From positions 1 to 44,782 of the forward strand of contig JACPFM010000080.1 of assembly GCA_016182965.1 (NCBI GenBank): a DNA stretch of 44,782 nt. Direction: 5' to 3'. The notes beneath the pieces are model-generated. The model was given only the letters and a program-made list of their open reading frames with translations. It was not told where the DNA came from and made no database searches. Below are positions 23,232 through 31,038 of the stretch, piece after piece (position 1 is the first letter of the stretch; the number at the start of each line of letters is the position of its first letter). The stretch is from Deltaproteobacteria bacterium (GTDB taxonomy: Bacteria; Myxococcota_A; Polyangia; Polyangiales; JADJMO01). The translations under genes and the position numbers were made by a program.

Positions 23232-25457
23232 GTGCGCGCGTCGCTCCGGGCGGTCCTCGCCACGCTCGTCGCGGCGCTCGCGATCGTGCTGATCGCCGAG
23301 CGGCGCTACCGGGGCGCGTCGCTCCCGACCGAGCCACCGCGCGCGACGCTCGCCCGCGTGCTCGGCGACGGCGCTCCGCACCCGACCGGCACGCGCGAGC
23401 TCGCCGCGGTGCGCGGCCGCATCGCCGACGTGCTCCGCGAGCTCGGGTTGCCGCCGGAGGAGCGGGTCGCGCTCGCCTGTGGGCGCTACGGGACGTGCGC
23501 GCGCGTGCACCAGCTCGTCTCGCGCGTGCCGGGGCGTGACTCCACCGGCAGCGTGTTGCTCGTCGCGCACGCCGACTCGGTGGGCGCGGGGCCGGGCGCG
23601 TCCGACGACGGCGCGGGCGTCGCGGCGCTGCTCGAGGTCGCGCGCGCGATCCGCGGCGCCTCGCCCCGCAACGACGTGCTGCTCGCGGTGCTCGAGGGCG
23701 AGGAGCTCGGCCTGCTCGGGGCCGAGGCCTTCGTGCGCACCGATCCGCATGCCGGCGACGTGCGCGTGGTGATCAACCTCGAGGCACGCGGCACGCGAGG
23801 CCCCGCGTCGCTGTTCCAGACCAGCCGCGCGGGAGGGGCGTGGGTCGCGCTCGCCACGCGGGGGCTCGCGCGTCCGGTCGGCTCGTCGCTGTTCGCGACG
23901 GTCTACGAGCGCATGCCCAACGACACCGACCTCACGGTGTTCCTAAAGCACGGCAAGGCCGGGCTCAACTTCGCCTTCAGCGGCGGCGTCGAGGGCTACC
24001 ACACGCCGCTCGACGATCTCGCGCACCAGGACCCGCACAGCCTCGCGCACCTCACCGAGTCGGCGATGGCGGCCGTGCGGGCGACCGCCGACGCCGATCT
24101 CCGCGCCGTGCCGTCGCGCGAGGACGTTTGGTTCGACGTGCTCGGGCTGTCTCTGGTGCGCTGGCCCGCGCCGTGGTCTTTGCCGCTCTCGATCGTCGGG
24201 CTGCTCGGGGTCGCCCTCGGCGTCGTCCGCACCCGCTCGCGCGTGCGCGAGCTCGTGACCGCGTTCGCGGGGTGGGTGGGCGCGCTGCTCCTGACCGCGC
24301 TCCTCGGCGCCGGAATCACCGCGGCGGCGTACGCGGCGGCGCGGCTGCCGGCGCCGTGGATCGCGCGCCCCGCGCCGATCCTGGTCGCGCTGTTCGGCGC
24401 GCCGGTGCTCGTCGGCCTGTCGATGGTCGCGCTCGCGCGACGGGCGATCGGCATGGAGGCGATGGCGCTGGCGGTCTGGATCGCGCACGGTCTGATGGCG
24501 GCCGTGCTCTCGGCGGCGCTCCCCGGCGCGTCGTATCTGCTCGTGGTGCCGACGCTCGTCGCGGGAGTCGCGGCGCCGTTCCTCTCGACGCGGGCGCGTG
24601 GCGCGGCGATCGCCGCGCCGGCGCTCGCGGGGCTGCTCGTGTGGATGGTGGTCTTGCGATCGCTGTACCCGGGGCTCGGTCTCGTGATCGCGCCGGCTCT
24701 GCCGGTGGCGTTCGCGCTCGTCGCGTTGCCGTTCCTGCCGCTGTTCGCGCCGCTGTTCGAGGCCTCCGACGGCGCGCGGCGGTGGTCGCCGAGGCTCGCG
24801 CTCGCGGTGGTCGTCGCGGCGACGGCGCTCGCCTGCGCGGTGAAGCCCTTCTCGCGCGACGTCCCGCTCCGGGTGAACGTCCTTCACGCGCAGGAGGCGA
24901 ACGCGACGCGCGGCGTCGTCGCCGCCGACACGACGTGGTTCGGCGCGTCGTCGGGCGACGTGCCCCGCGAGATGCGCGCCGCGCTCGGGGCCGGCGCGGA
25001 AGCGCGCGACGGCGCGCCGGTGCCGTGGCACGCGAGCGCGGCCCCGTTCCGCGACGTCGCGGCCATCGACCTGCCGGCACCGGAGGTCGTCGTGCTCGAC
25101 CGCGACGGCGGCTCGGTGCGCCTGCGGGTGACCTCGCCGCGCGGCGCGCCGACGCTGCTCTTGCTCTCACCGCCTGCGTCCGGCCTCCTCCACGTCGACG
25201 TCGAGGGCGCGGTGTCCCCGCCTTCGTTCTTCCTCCGCGGGCTCGCTCCCGGCTGGCGCGGCCTGCGGCTCGACGGCGTCGCCGATGGCGTCGTGCTGCG
25301 CTGCACGTTCGCGGGCGCGCCGGGCGAGATCGTCGTGGCCGACGCCAGCGCCGTGCTTCCGGGCCCGGCGACCGCGATCGCCGCCGCTCGGCCGCCCGAC
25401 GCGGTCGCCTCGCAGGACGGCGACCGCACCATCGCCTGGCGCCGCGTGCGGCCGTGA
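23232..25457 (+). CDS. M28-family metallopeptidase fused to a multi-spanning membrane domain
   Basis: The protein (741 residues) has an N-terminal membrane anchor (residues 1-22), then an M28 zinc-exopeptidase domain (about 45-285). Zinc ligands appear in order in VAHADSV, GASDDGAGV, LEGEELGLLG, INLEARG and GYHTPLDDL. From about 300 to 560 there are seven to nine hydrophobic helices, followed by a C-terminal ~180-residue beta-rich soluble domain. This layout is that of the ER-metallopeptidase-1/Fxna-like membrane M28 group, with the peptidase domain facing outside the cytosol. The GTG at 23232 fits the anchor. Substrate unknown. Confidence 0.9.
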   Translation: MRASLRAVLATLVAALAIVLIAERRYRGASLPTEPPRATLARVLGDGAPHPTGTRELAAVRGRIADVLRELGLPPEERVALACGRYGTCARVHQLVSRVPGRDSTGSVLLVAHADSVGAGPGASDDGAGVAALLEVARAIRGASPRNDVLLAVLEGEELGLLGAEAFVRTDPHAGDVRVVINLEARGTRGPASLFQTSRAGGAWVALATRGLARPVGSSLFATVYERMPNDTDLTVFLKHGKAGLNFAFSGGVEGYHTPLDDLAHQDPHSLAHLTESAMAAVRATADADLRAVPSREDVWFDVLGLSLVRWPAPWSLPLSIVGLLGVALGVVRTRSRVRELVTAFAGWVGALLLTALLGAGITAAAYAAARLPAPWIARPAPILVALFGAPVLVGLSMVALARRAIGMEAMALAVWIAHGLMAAVLSAALPGASYLLVVPTLVAGVAAPFLSTRARGAAIAAPALAGLLVWMVVLRSLYPGLGLVIAPALPVAFALVALPFLPLFAPLFEASDGARRWSPRLALAVVVAATALACAVKPFSRDVPLRVNVLHAQEANATRGVVAADTTWFGASSGDVPREMRAALGAGAEARDGAPVPWHASAAPFRDVAAIDLPAPEVVVLDRDGGSVRLRVTSPRGAPTLLLLSPPASGLLHVDVEGAVSPPSFFLRGLAPGWRGLRLDGVADGVVLRCTFAGAPGEIVVADASAVLPGPATAIAAARPPDAVASQDGDRTIAWRRVRP

Positions 25458-25502
25458 CCCTCGACGGGCGCCCCTCGACGATCTCATCATCGAATCGCAG
25501 CG

Positions 25503-25985
25503 ATGGACGCGCCCGATCCCCTCCTCGCCCTCGAGCACGATCACGTGCACCTCAGCCGCCTCGTCGCCGAGCTTCGGCAGATGATGACCGACGTCGCGCA
25601 CAACGACCCGCGCAGCGATCTGCAGGAGGAGGTCTGCTCCACGCTGGCCGCGCTGCGCGACGACCTCTTCGCGCACTTCGCGCGGGAGGAAGAGGCGCTG
25701 TTTCCCTACCTGGGCGAGGCGTTCCCCGAGCTGCGCCCGACGATCGAGCGACTCGAGGGCGCGCACGATCGCATCTGCGGCGGCATCAGTCGCATCCTGG
25801 TCATCGCCGAGAAGGGCGACGCCGCGCTCCGTGAACAGCGCGCGCTGGCCGCGCAGCTCTTCGCGCGGTTCGACGCCGAGTACGGGGAGCATGCTCGACA
25901 CGAGAGCGACTTCCTCCGCAACCTCGGCCCGCACCTCGATCGCGACCGCCGAGAGCACGTGCGGCAGATCCTCGCGACGTTCTGA
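25503..25985 (+). CDS. hemerythrin HHE domain protein
   Basis: The third hemerythrin-type protein of the window (160 residues) shows the metal-ligand helices LALEHDHVHLSRLV, LFAHFAREEEALFPYL, LEGAHDRICGGI and YGEHARHESDFLRNL. The first helix starts within 10 residues of the ATG and has no signal peptide. It resembles DNA-binding-free HHE proteins of the RIC or bacterial-hemerythrin type. It is 45 bp after the M28 gene, so read-through is possible. A heptanucleotide array begins 3 bp after its stop. Confidence 0.88.
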   Translation: MDAPDPLLALEHDHVHLSRLVAELRQMMTDVAHNDPRSDLQEEVCSTLAALRDDLFAHFAREEEALFPYLGEAFPELRPTIERLEGAHDRICGGISRILVIAEKGDAALREQRALAAQLFARFDAEYGEHARHESDFLRNLGPHLDRDRREHVRQILATF

Positions 25986-25987
25986 CC

Positions 25988-26064
25988 CAGTCGTCAGTCG
26001 TCAGTCATCAGTCGTCAGCGATGGCCGAGCCGCTGGCTCTGCCCGACGACTGACGACCGACGAC
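25988..26064. repeat. heptanucleotide array with inverted right arm
   Basis: Left arm: CAGTCGT, CAGTCGT, CAGTCAT, CAGTCGT, then CAG. After 25 bp of spacer, the right arm (26044-26064) is the same heptamer inverted: CGACGACTGACGACCGACGAC. The transcript could form a long stem-loop right after the hemerythrin stop, so it may double as a terminator. Confidence 0.75.
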
Positions 26065-26115
26065 CTCGCCGACTGAAGACTTCGACGGGCGCGGCGCATG
26101 CTTGGTACGAGGAGC

Positions 26116-26373
26116 ATGAGCACCGTCCAGTCCATGACCATCGGCGCAGCCATCGCCGCGCTCGCCGTCGGGTGCGGCGGATCGCCCGAGGATTTCGAAG
26201 GCGCCGACAACAGCGATCCGCGCCCGGTCCAGTCCGGCGCCTGCGAGCAGCTGCGGACGTGCTGCACCGCCCTGCCGGAGGCGGATCAGACGATGTGCCT
26301 CGCGAGCGCGACCGACGAGCAGAGCTGCACACAGACGCTCGACTCGATCCGCGCCGGGGGCGCCTGCCCGTGA
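26116..26373 (+). CDS. small Cys-containing lipoprotein
   Basis: An 85-residue protein with a lipoprotein signal (MTIGAAIAALAVGC, lipobox AVGC). GAGGAG precedes the ATG at 26116; a second ATG at 26134 would also work. The mature part is short and has five further Cys in CEQLRTCC, MCLAS, SCTQT and GACP, implying disulfides. Its stop overlaps the start of the next lipoprotein gene (GTGA), so the two are translationally coupled. Function unknown. Confidence 0.72.
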   Translation: MSTVQSMTIGAAIAALAVGCGGSPEDFEGADNSDPRPVQSGACEQLRTCCTALPEADQTMCLASATDEQSCTQTLDSIRAGGACP

Positions 26374-26774
26374 ACCGCGCCGCCGGCGTCGCCGCGGCGC
26401 TGCTTCTGTTGCAGGGGGCGGCGTGCTCTCGCACGCCGGAGGCTCGTCGTGCGCCCGAGGCGCGCGGCGGAGGCCCGCCTTCGGCGCCGGCCGTCACTCC
26501 TGCCGGGTCGGACGTCACGCCGGAGGACGCGCGCGCGGTCGTCGCGCGGGTGCGCTGCTCCATGGCCGCGTCGTGCGCGGGCGGCGCGGGCGCACGGCCG
26601 GGCGACACCATCGACGCGTGCACGGCGCGCGCGCGCGCCGATCTGGCTGGGTGGCCGGGTTGTGCGGCGATCGACCGCCCGAGCCTCGAGGCCTGCGTGG
26701 CCGCGGTGCGCGACGCGGCCTGCGAGTGGCGCGCGCTGCCGCTGGTCTGCGCGCCCGAGTCCGTCTGCAAGTGA
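26370..26774 (+). CDS. small lipoprotein with paired cysteines
   Basis: This 134-residue protein begins at GTG 26370, overlapping the previous stop. The signal peptide GVAAALLLLQGAAC gives a clear lipobox. A Pro/Ala/Gly linker leads to a helical domain with VRCSMAASCAGG, DACTARA, GCAAI, EACVAAV, ACEWRALP and VCAPESVC, i.e. eight Cys. The spacing resembles the small DUF6184-like lipoproteins of Myxococcota, but I am not sure of that match. It is probably surface- or periplasm-exposed together with its overlapping partner. Confidence 0.7.
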   Translation: MNRAAGVAAALLLLQGAACSRTPEARRAPEARGGGPPSAPAVTPAGSDVTPEDARAVVARVRCSMAASCAGGAGARPGDTIDACTARARADLAGWPGCAAIDRPSLEACVAAVRDAACEWRALPLVCAPESVCK

Positions 26775-26799
26775 TTGCGTCTGCACGTGATGGAGACGA

Positions 26800-26827
26800 C
26801 GAAGGAGGGCGGCGAGGCCCTCCTTCG
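26800..26827. terminator. strong hairpin between convergent genes
   Basis: CGAAGGAGGGC and GCCCTCCTTCG form a perfect 11-bp stem with a GGCGAG loop. It lies between the ends of the small lipoprotein (plus) and superoxide dismutase (minus) genes, so it can terminate both. No T-tract on either side. Confidence 0.7.
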
Positions 26828-26854
26828 CACACGCCCGACGCGTGAAAGCGCCGC

Positions 26855-27436
26855 TCAGCCCTTGAGGTTCTGCAGCGCGAAGTCCCAGTCGAGCAGGTTG
26901 TCGATCACCGTCTCGACGAACTTCGGGCGCAGGTTGCGGTAGTCGATGTAGTAGGCGTGCTCCCACACGTCGATCGTGAGCAGCGCCTTGCGACCATGCT
27001 TCATCGGCAGATCGGCGTTGCTGGTCTGCATGAGCGCGAGCTTGTCGCCCTCGAGCACGAGCCAGCCCCAGCCGGAGCCGAACTGCGTGACGCACGTCTT
27101 GGTGAACGCCTCGCGGAACTTGTCGTAACCGCCGAAGTCGCGGTCGATCATGCTCGCGAGCTCGCCGGTGGGCTTGCCGCCGCCACCCGGCTTCACGCAG
27201 CTCCAGAAGAACGAGTGGTTCCACACCTGGGCTGCGTTGTTGAAGACGCCGCCGCTGGCGTCCATGACGATCTCCTCGAGCGACTTGTTCGCCTCGGGCT
27301 TGCCCTCGAGCAGGCCCTTCAGGTTCGTCATGTAGGCCTGGTGGTGCTTGCCGTAGTGGAACTCGAGGGTCTCCTCGCTGATGTGTGGCGCGAGGGCGTT
27401 CTTCGCATAGGGAAGGGGGGGGAGCTCGAACTTCAC
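26855..27436 (-). CDS. sodB: iron superoxide dismutase
   Basis: The 193-residue enzyme dismutates superoxide to O2 and H2O2 in the cytosol. Metal ligands are H27 (LEFHYGKHH), H74 (AAQVWNHSFFW), D156 and H160 (DVWEHAYYIDY). Gln70 in the AAQVWNH motif is typical of the Fe-type rather than Mn-type, and the length matches SodB. There is no signal peptide. It starts at GTG 27436 with GAGGAG upstream. Confidence 0.96.
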   Translation of the reverse strand: MKFELPPLPYAKNALAPHISEETLEFHYGKHHQAYMTNLKGLLEGKPEANKSLEEIVMDASGGVFNNAAQVWNHSFFWSCVKPGGGGKPTGELASMIDRDFGGYDKFREAFTKTCVTQFGSGWGWLVLEGDKLALMQTSNADLPMKHGRKALLTIDVWEHAYYIDYRNLRPKFVETVIDNLLDWDFALQNLKG

Positions 27437-27587
27437 GACGGTCTCCTCTCGTTGGAGTCAGGCGACGCGCAGCGGCGCCCCTTGACGGGACTGGGGACGG
27501 TACGGGACAGGCGTCATAGAACCTGGCGTCGATCGGTGCCAGGGCAAAGGCCGCTGCATCCGCGCGCGAGCATGCGATGATCGCGTC

Positions 27588-28958
27588 ATGCAATGGCTAC
27601 GTTGGGCGCTCTGCTTCGCCCTCGCCGTCCCCGTCGCGGCAGCGACGACGGCATGTCGGCGGCGCCATCGCACCGTGACGGTGCGACCGACGGGGCTCGC
27701 GGGGAGGGCACAGCGGTTGGTCACCGCGCTCGCGCGCAGCAAATGGACCGAAGCGCGGGCGACGTTCGCTCCCGTGATGCTCGACGCGTTGAACGAAGAG
27801 GCGCTCGCCACGGCGTGGCGAGAGATGCTCGGCCGAGCCGGGGAGTTTCAGCGCGTGCTCGGCGTGCGCGAAGAGCCGCCGAAGGACGGCTTCCGCACGA
27901 TGGTCGTCACCACCCGCCACGCGAAGGTGCCGATGGACGTGCGCGTCGTCTACGACCGTGACGAGAGCGTCTCGGGGCTGTGGTTCGCGCCCGCGAAGCT
28001 CGACTGGTCGCCGCCCTCGTACGTGAAGCGCGACGCCTTCGACGAGGTCGAGCTCACGGTCGGCACGATGCCGCCGCTGCCGGCCACCCTCTCGATGCCT
28101 CGCCCGATACCCGGGGCGAGCGCGGGCGCACCCGGAGCGCGGGCGGTCGTCCTGGTGCACGGTTCGGGTCCGCACGATCGCGACGAGACCATCGGTCCGA
28201 ACAAGCCGTTCAAGGACCTCGCGTGGGGCCTCGCGTCGCGCGGCGTCGCGGTGCTCCGCTACGAGAAGCGGACGAAGGTCGCACCGCACACGCTGAAGGG
28301 CGCGTTCGATCAGGACGACGAGGTGACCTTCGACGCGCGCGCCGCCGTCGCGCTGCTCTCGGGGCGCGCCGGCGTCGACCCGAAGCACGTCGTCGTGATC
28401 GGCCACAGCCAGGGCGGCTCGATGGCGCCGCGCATCGCGCGCGGCGAGCCGAAGATCGCCGCGATCGCCATCCTGGCCGGCGACACGCGACCGTTCGACC
28501 GGCTGCTCCTCGATCAGCACCGCTACCTGTTCGGGGTCTCCGGCGTCGACGACGCGACGGCGAGCGCGAAGCTCGAGGCGATCCGCGACCAGCTGCGGCG
28601 CGCCCGCTCCGAAGGCGACGACGCCGAGGAGCTCTCGATCGCCGGGATCGCGGCCCCGCGCCGCTACTACCGCGATCTGCTCTCGCACCGAGGCGCCGAC
28701 GTCGCCAAGGAGCTGTCCATCCCGATTTTCGTCGGGCAGGGCGCGCGCGACTACCAGGTGACCATGGAGGACTTCGGCGGGTGGAAGGCCGCCCTCGGAC
28801 CGCGTCCGGAGGCGACGACCTTCCGCGTGTACGGCGCGGCCAACCACCTGTTCGTCCGCGGCGAGGGCGCGTCGACCCCGGACGAGTACCGCTGGCCCGG
28901 CCACGTCGAGCTCGCCCTCGTGGAGGACCTCGCGCGCTGGATCGCCGAGCTGCCGTAG
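27588..28958 (+). CDS. secreted or membrane-anchored alpha/beta hydrolase with N-terminal DUF3887-like domain
   Basis: The 456-residue protein has a signal peptide/anchor (ALCFALAVPVAAATTAC, a possible lipobox). Residues ~40-140 have the look of DUF3887, a domain that commonly precedes hydrolases (FAPVMLDALNEEALATAWREML...GEF). The hydrolase part has VLVHGSGPHDRDETIGPNKPF, RYEKRTK, nucleophile GHSQGG, an acid in VGQGARDYQV and a late His in YGAANHLFV. The arrangement matches serine peptidase/acyl-hydrolases of the YuxL-like type. Activity is likely but substrate is unknown. It is divergent from sodB. Confidence 0.88.
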   Translation: MQWLRWALCFALAVPVAAATTACRRRHRTVTVRPTGLAGRAQRLVTALARSKWTEARATFAPVMLDALNEEALATAWREMLGRAGEFQRVLGVREEPPKDGFRTMVVTTRHAKVPMDVRVVYDRDESVSGLWFAPAKLDWSPPSYVKRDAFDEVELTVGTMPPLPATLSMPRPIPGASAGAPGARAVVLVHGSGPHDRDETIGPNKPFKDLAWGLASRGVAVLRYEKRTKVAPHTLKGAFDQDDEVTFDARAAVALLSGRAGVDPKHVVVIGHSQGGSMAPRIARGEPKIAAIAILAGDTRPFDRLLLDQHRYLFGVSGVDDATASAKLEAIRDQLRRARSEGDDAEELSIAGIAAPRRYYRDLLSHRGADVAKELSIPIFVGQGARDYQVTMEDFGGWKAALGPRPEATTFRVYGAANHLFVRGEGASTPDEYRWPGHVELALVEDLARWIAELP

Positions 28959-29301
28959 CCGCCTGACACGATGTTGACCGCGCTCGCGCGGCGCCGCGGT
29001 TGCAAGGTCCTCGGTCGAGGGTCGCGGGCGCCGTCACGGTGCCGCGAGCGTCAGCAGGAGATGAGCGCAGATGTTGAGGAAGTCGATCCCACCGACGACG
29101 GACGCCGAGCCGATCGCGCTTGGCGAGGTCCTCGCGATGCTGCACGCGTGGCTGCACCGGGCCGACGGCGGCCGCCCGAGCGTTCCGCCCGAGGCGCCGC
29201 GCGGCGACGACGGCGCGGACGGGGAGTGAGCGTCGCCCCGGGCGATGCATGCTCCCTCGGGCGCGTTGCGGAGGACCGGTCGTCGGTGGTTGCATGCGGG
29301 C
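28959..29301. other. 343-bp gap with one short candidate gene
   Basis: Apart from the 52-codon frame at 29071-29229 (listed separately), the region is GC-rich and without clear structure. The promoter of the downstream lipoprotein gene is presumably at its right end. Confidence 0.35.
29071..29229 (+). CDS. possible 52-residue small protein
   Basis: An ATG at 29071 follows AGGAG by 10 nt. The frame encodes MLRKSIPPTTDAEPIALGEV, then a hydrophobic amphipathic piece LAMLHAWLHRA and a Pro/Asp/Gly-rich acidic tail. Composition is protein-like (balanced, not Arg-rich as in shadow frames). No family is recognised. An overlapping frame from 29061 is Arg-rich and looks spurious. Confidence 0.35.
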   Translation: MLRKSIPPTTDAEPIALGEVLAMLHAWLHRADGGRPSVPPEAPRGDDGADGE

Positions 29302-30216
29302 ATGCACCGATCTCCGGTCATCACGCTCGTCGCCGTCGCGTCCCTCTTCGCCCTCGGTTGTCCGCCGCAGCCGCAGTACGGCGGCGGAGGCGGCGGTCGA
29401 GCGATCACCGGTGATCCCGATCCCGACGGCGCCAACCGCTTCGCGGCCGGCCATCGCGTGCGCTGCCACTGGAAGAACGGCTCGACCACCTACGAGGGCA
29501 CGGTCACCGGCGTCGAGGACGGTCGGCTGCTCATCGACTACGACGACGGCGATCGCGAGGCGATCACCCCGAGCCTCTGTCAGCCGATCGGCGGCGGCGC
29601 CGCTCCGGTCGCCTCCTCGGGCGGCGCGCTCGGCGGCACGTGGAGCATCGTCTCGAGCTCGAACCCCGGAGGCGGCGGCGGGTACACCGGTACGGTCTCC
29701 ATCCTCCGCACCGGCGAGCCCTACCAGCTCACCTGGTCGATCCCGGGCTCTTCCGGCTTCTCCGGCGTCGGCGTCGACATGGGCAGCGTGCTCGCGGTCG
29801 GGTGGTCGCCGTCGGGCGGCTCGTTCGGCGTCGTCGCGTATCGGGTGCAGGGCGGTCAGCTCGACGGCGTGTGGGCGATGCAAGGGCAGTCCGGCGCGCT
29901 CGGCGTCGAGCGGCTCTCCGGTCCGCCGGGGCTCGCCGGCACGTACACGATCACCGAGGCGCGCACGCCGACCGGCGGCACGTACTCGGGCACCGTGCAG
30001 ATCACGCCTGCGGGCCAGGTCTACCGACTGCAGTGGACGCTCGCCAACGAGACCTACGCCGGCGTCGGCATCCTGCAGGGCGATGTGCTCTCGGTCGGTT
30101 GGGGCTCGGCCTCCGTCGGCGTCGTCGCCTATCGCGTGCAGGGCGGCATGCTCGACGGCACGTGGGCGACCCTCGACGGGACGACCCTCGGCACCGAGGT
30201 GCTCTCCCGACCGTGA
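29302..30216 (+). CDS. lipoprotein with Tudor-like segment and duplicated ~90-residue domain
   Basis: The 304-residue protein has a lipoprotein signal (LVAVASLFALGC). After a Gly-rich linker, residues ~45-95 (HRVRCHWKNGSTTYEGTVTG, then LLIDYDDGDREAI) resemble a Tudor/agenet-like barrel. Two tandem copies of a ~90-residue domain follow (about 110-205 and 210-304). Shared landmarks are GTW/GTY at the start, the Y-(T/S)-GTV core, YQLTW/YRLQW, a GVG(V/I) turn, the VGW turn, VVAYRVQGG(Q/M)LDG and a final G-T-E/G-V-E...LS. Internal duplication is therefore clear. Extracellular, role unknown. Confidence 0.8.
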   Translation: MHRSPVITLVAVASLFALGCPPQPQYGGGGGGRAITGDPDPDGANRFAAGHRVRCHWKNGSTTYEGTVTGVEDGRLLIDYDDGDREAITPSLCQPIGGGAAPVASSGGALGGTWSIVSSSNPGGGGGYTGTVSILRTGEPYQLTWSIPGSSGFSGVGVDMGSVLAVGWSPSGGSFGVVAYRVQGGQLDGVWAMQGQSGALGVERLSGPPGLAGTYTITEARTPTGGTYSGTVQITPAGQVYRLQWTLANETYAGVGILQGDVLSVGWGSASVGVVAYRVQGGMLDGTWATLDGTTLGTEVLSRP

Positions 30217-30252
30217 TCGCGCCGCCGGCGCATCGGTGGCAAGATCGCCGGC

Positions 30253-31038
30253 GTGGGTGACGAGCTCCGCTTCGGCATCGTGACCGCCGGCGACGCCGGC
30301 GATGTGCAGCGGCTGTGCGACGCGCTCGGTCGACAGCTGAGTCGTCGCGTCGTCCCCCGAGTGTTCGACACCTTCGGCGCGATGCGCGCGGAGCTCGCGC
30401 GCTCCGAGCTCGAGCTCGCGTGGTCGCCGCCCGTCGCCGCCGTGCAGCTGGAGCTCGCCGGCGTCGTCTCCATCGCCGTGGGCATCTGGCGCGAGGGGGG
30501 CTCGTCCTACTCGAGCGCGATCTTCACGCGGGCGTCCGGGCCCGTGTCGCGCGTGACCGAGCTGCGCGGCAAGCGCATCGCTTGGGTCGACGAGGAGAGC
30601 GCCGCCGGGTACCTGCTCCCGAAGACGAAGCTGGCCGCGCTCGGCGTGCGCAGCTTCGAGAAGGAGACGTTCGAGGGCACGCACGAGGCGGTCGTCCGTG
30701 CCGTCATGGAGGGGCGCGCCGACGCGGGCGCGACGCACGTTTCGTTTCAGCCGGTGAGCGACAAGATCGAGACCGCCGGCTGGTCGCGCGGCGGCGCGTA
30801 CCGTCACGAGGACGTGCGCATCCTCGCCACCGCCGGGCCGATCCCGCCCGATGTCGTCGTCGTGTCGCGCAAGCTCCCGGAGTCGCTGCACGACGAGCTG
30901 AGCGATGTGCTGGTCGCCCTCGGCCAGGCGCCGTCCACGCGTGACGACGTGCGCGCGGTCTTCGCCGGGCACGGCTTCGTCCTGGTGGGCAGCTATCAGT
31001 ACGACGCGCTGCGGAGCCTGTGGAGGCACCACGGGTGA
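30253..31038 (+). CDS. PhnD-like substrate-binding-fold protein lacking a signal peptide
   Basis: The 261-residue protein has the two-lobe PhnD/TAXI-like binding-protein fold of phosphonate/phosphite ABC transporters. LRFGIVTAGDAGD at the start is followed by LELAWSPPVAAVQLE, VTELRGKRIAWVDEESAAGYLLPKTKLAALGV, VVRAVMEGRADAGATHVSF and PPDVVVVSRKLPESL. Family members are normally exported or lipid-anchored, but here the fold begins four residues after the start and there is no signal peptide. No permease or ATPase gene is adjacent. Its stop overlaps the GTG of the methyltransferase-Nudix gene (GTGA), so the two are coupled. A cytosolic sensor or ligand-delivery role is inference. Confidence 0.82.
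   Translation: MGDELRFGIVTAGDAGDVQRLCDALGRQLSRRVVPRVFDTFGAMRAELARSELELAWSPPVAAVQLELAGVVSIAVGIWREGGSSYSSAIFTRASGPVSRVTELRGKRIAWVDEESAAGYLLPKTKLAALGVRSFEKETFEGTHEAVVRAVMEGRADAGATHVSFQPVSDKIETAGWSRGGAYRHEDVRILATAGPIPPDVVVVSRKLPESLHDELSDVLVALGQAPSTRDDVRAVFAGHGFVLVGSYQYDALRSLWRHHG

Noticed and set aside
25988..26064. possible CRISPR array
   Set aside because: Units are 7 bp with no spacers of constant length and no cas genes; it is a heptanucleotide array.
28210..31032. 940-codon open frame on minus strand
   Set aside because: Opposite the hydrolase, lipoprotein and PhnD-like genes, which have clear family motifs; no motif here.
30253..31038. phosphonate ABC transporter operon
   Set aside because: No permease or ATPase next to it and no signal peptide; only the binding-protein fold is shared.
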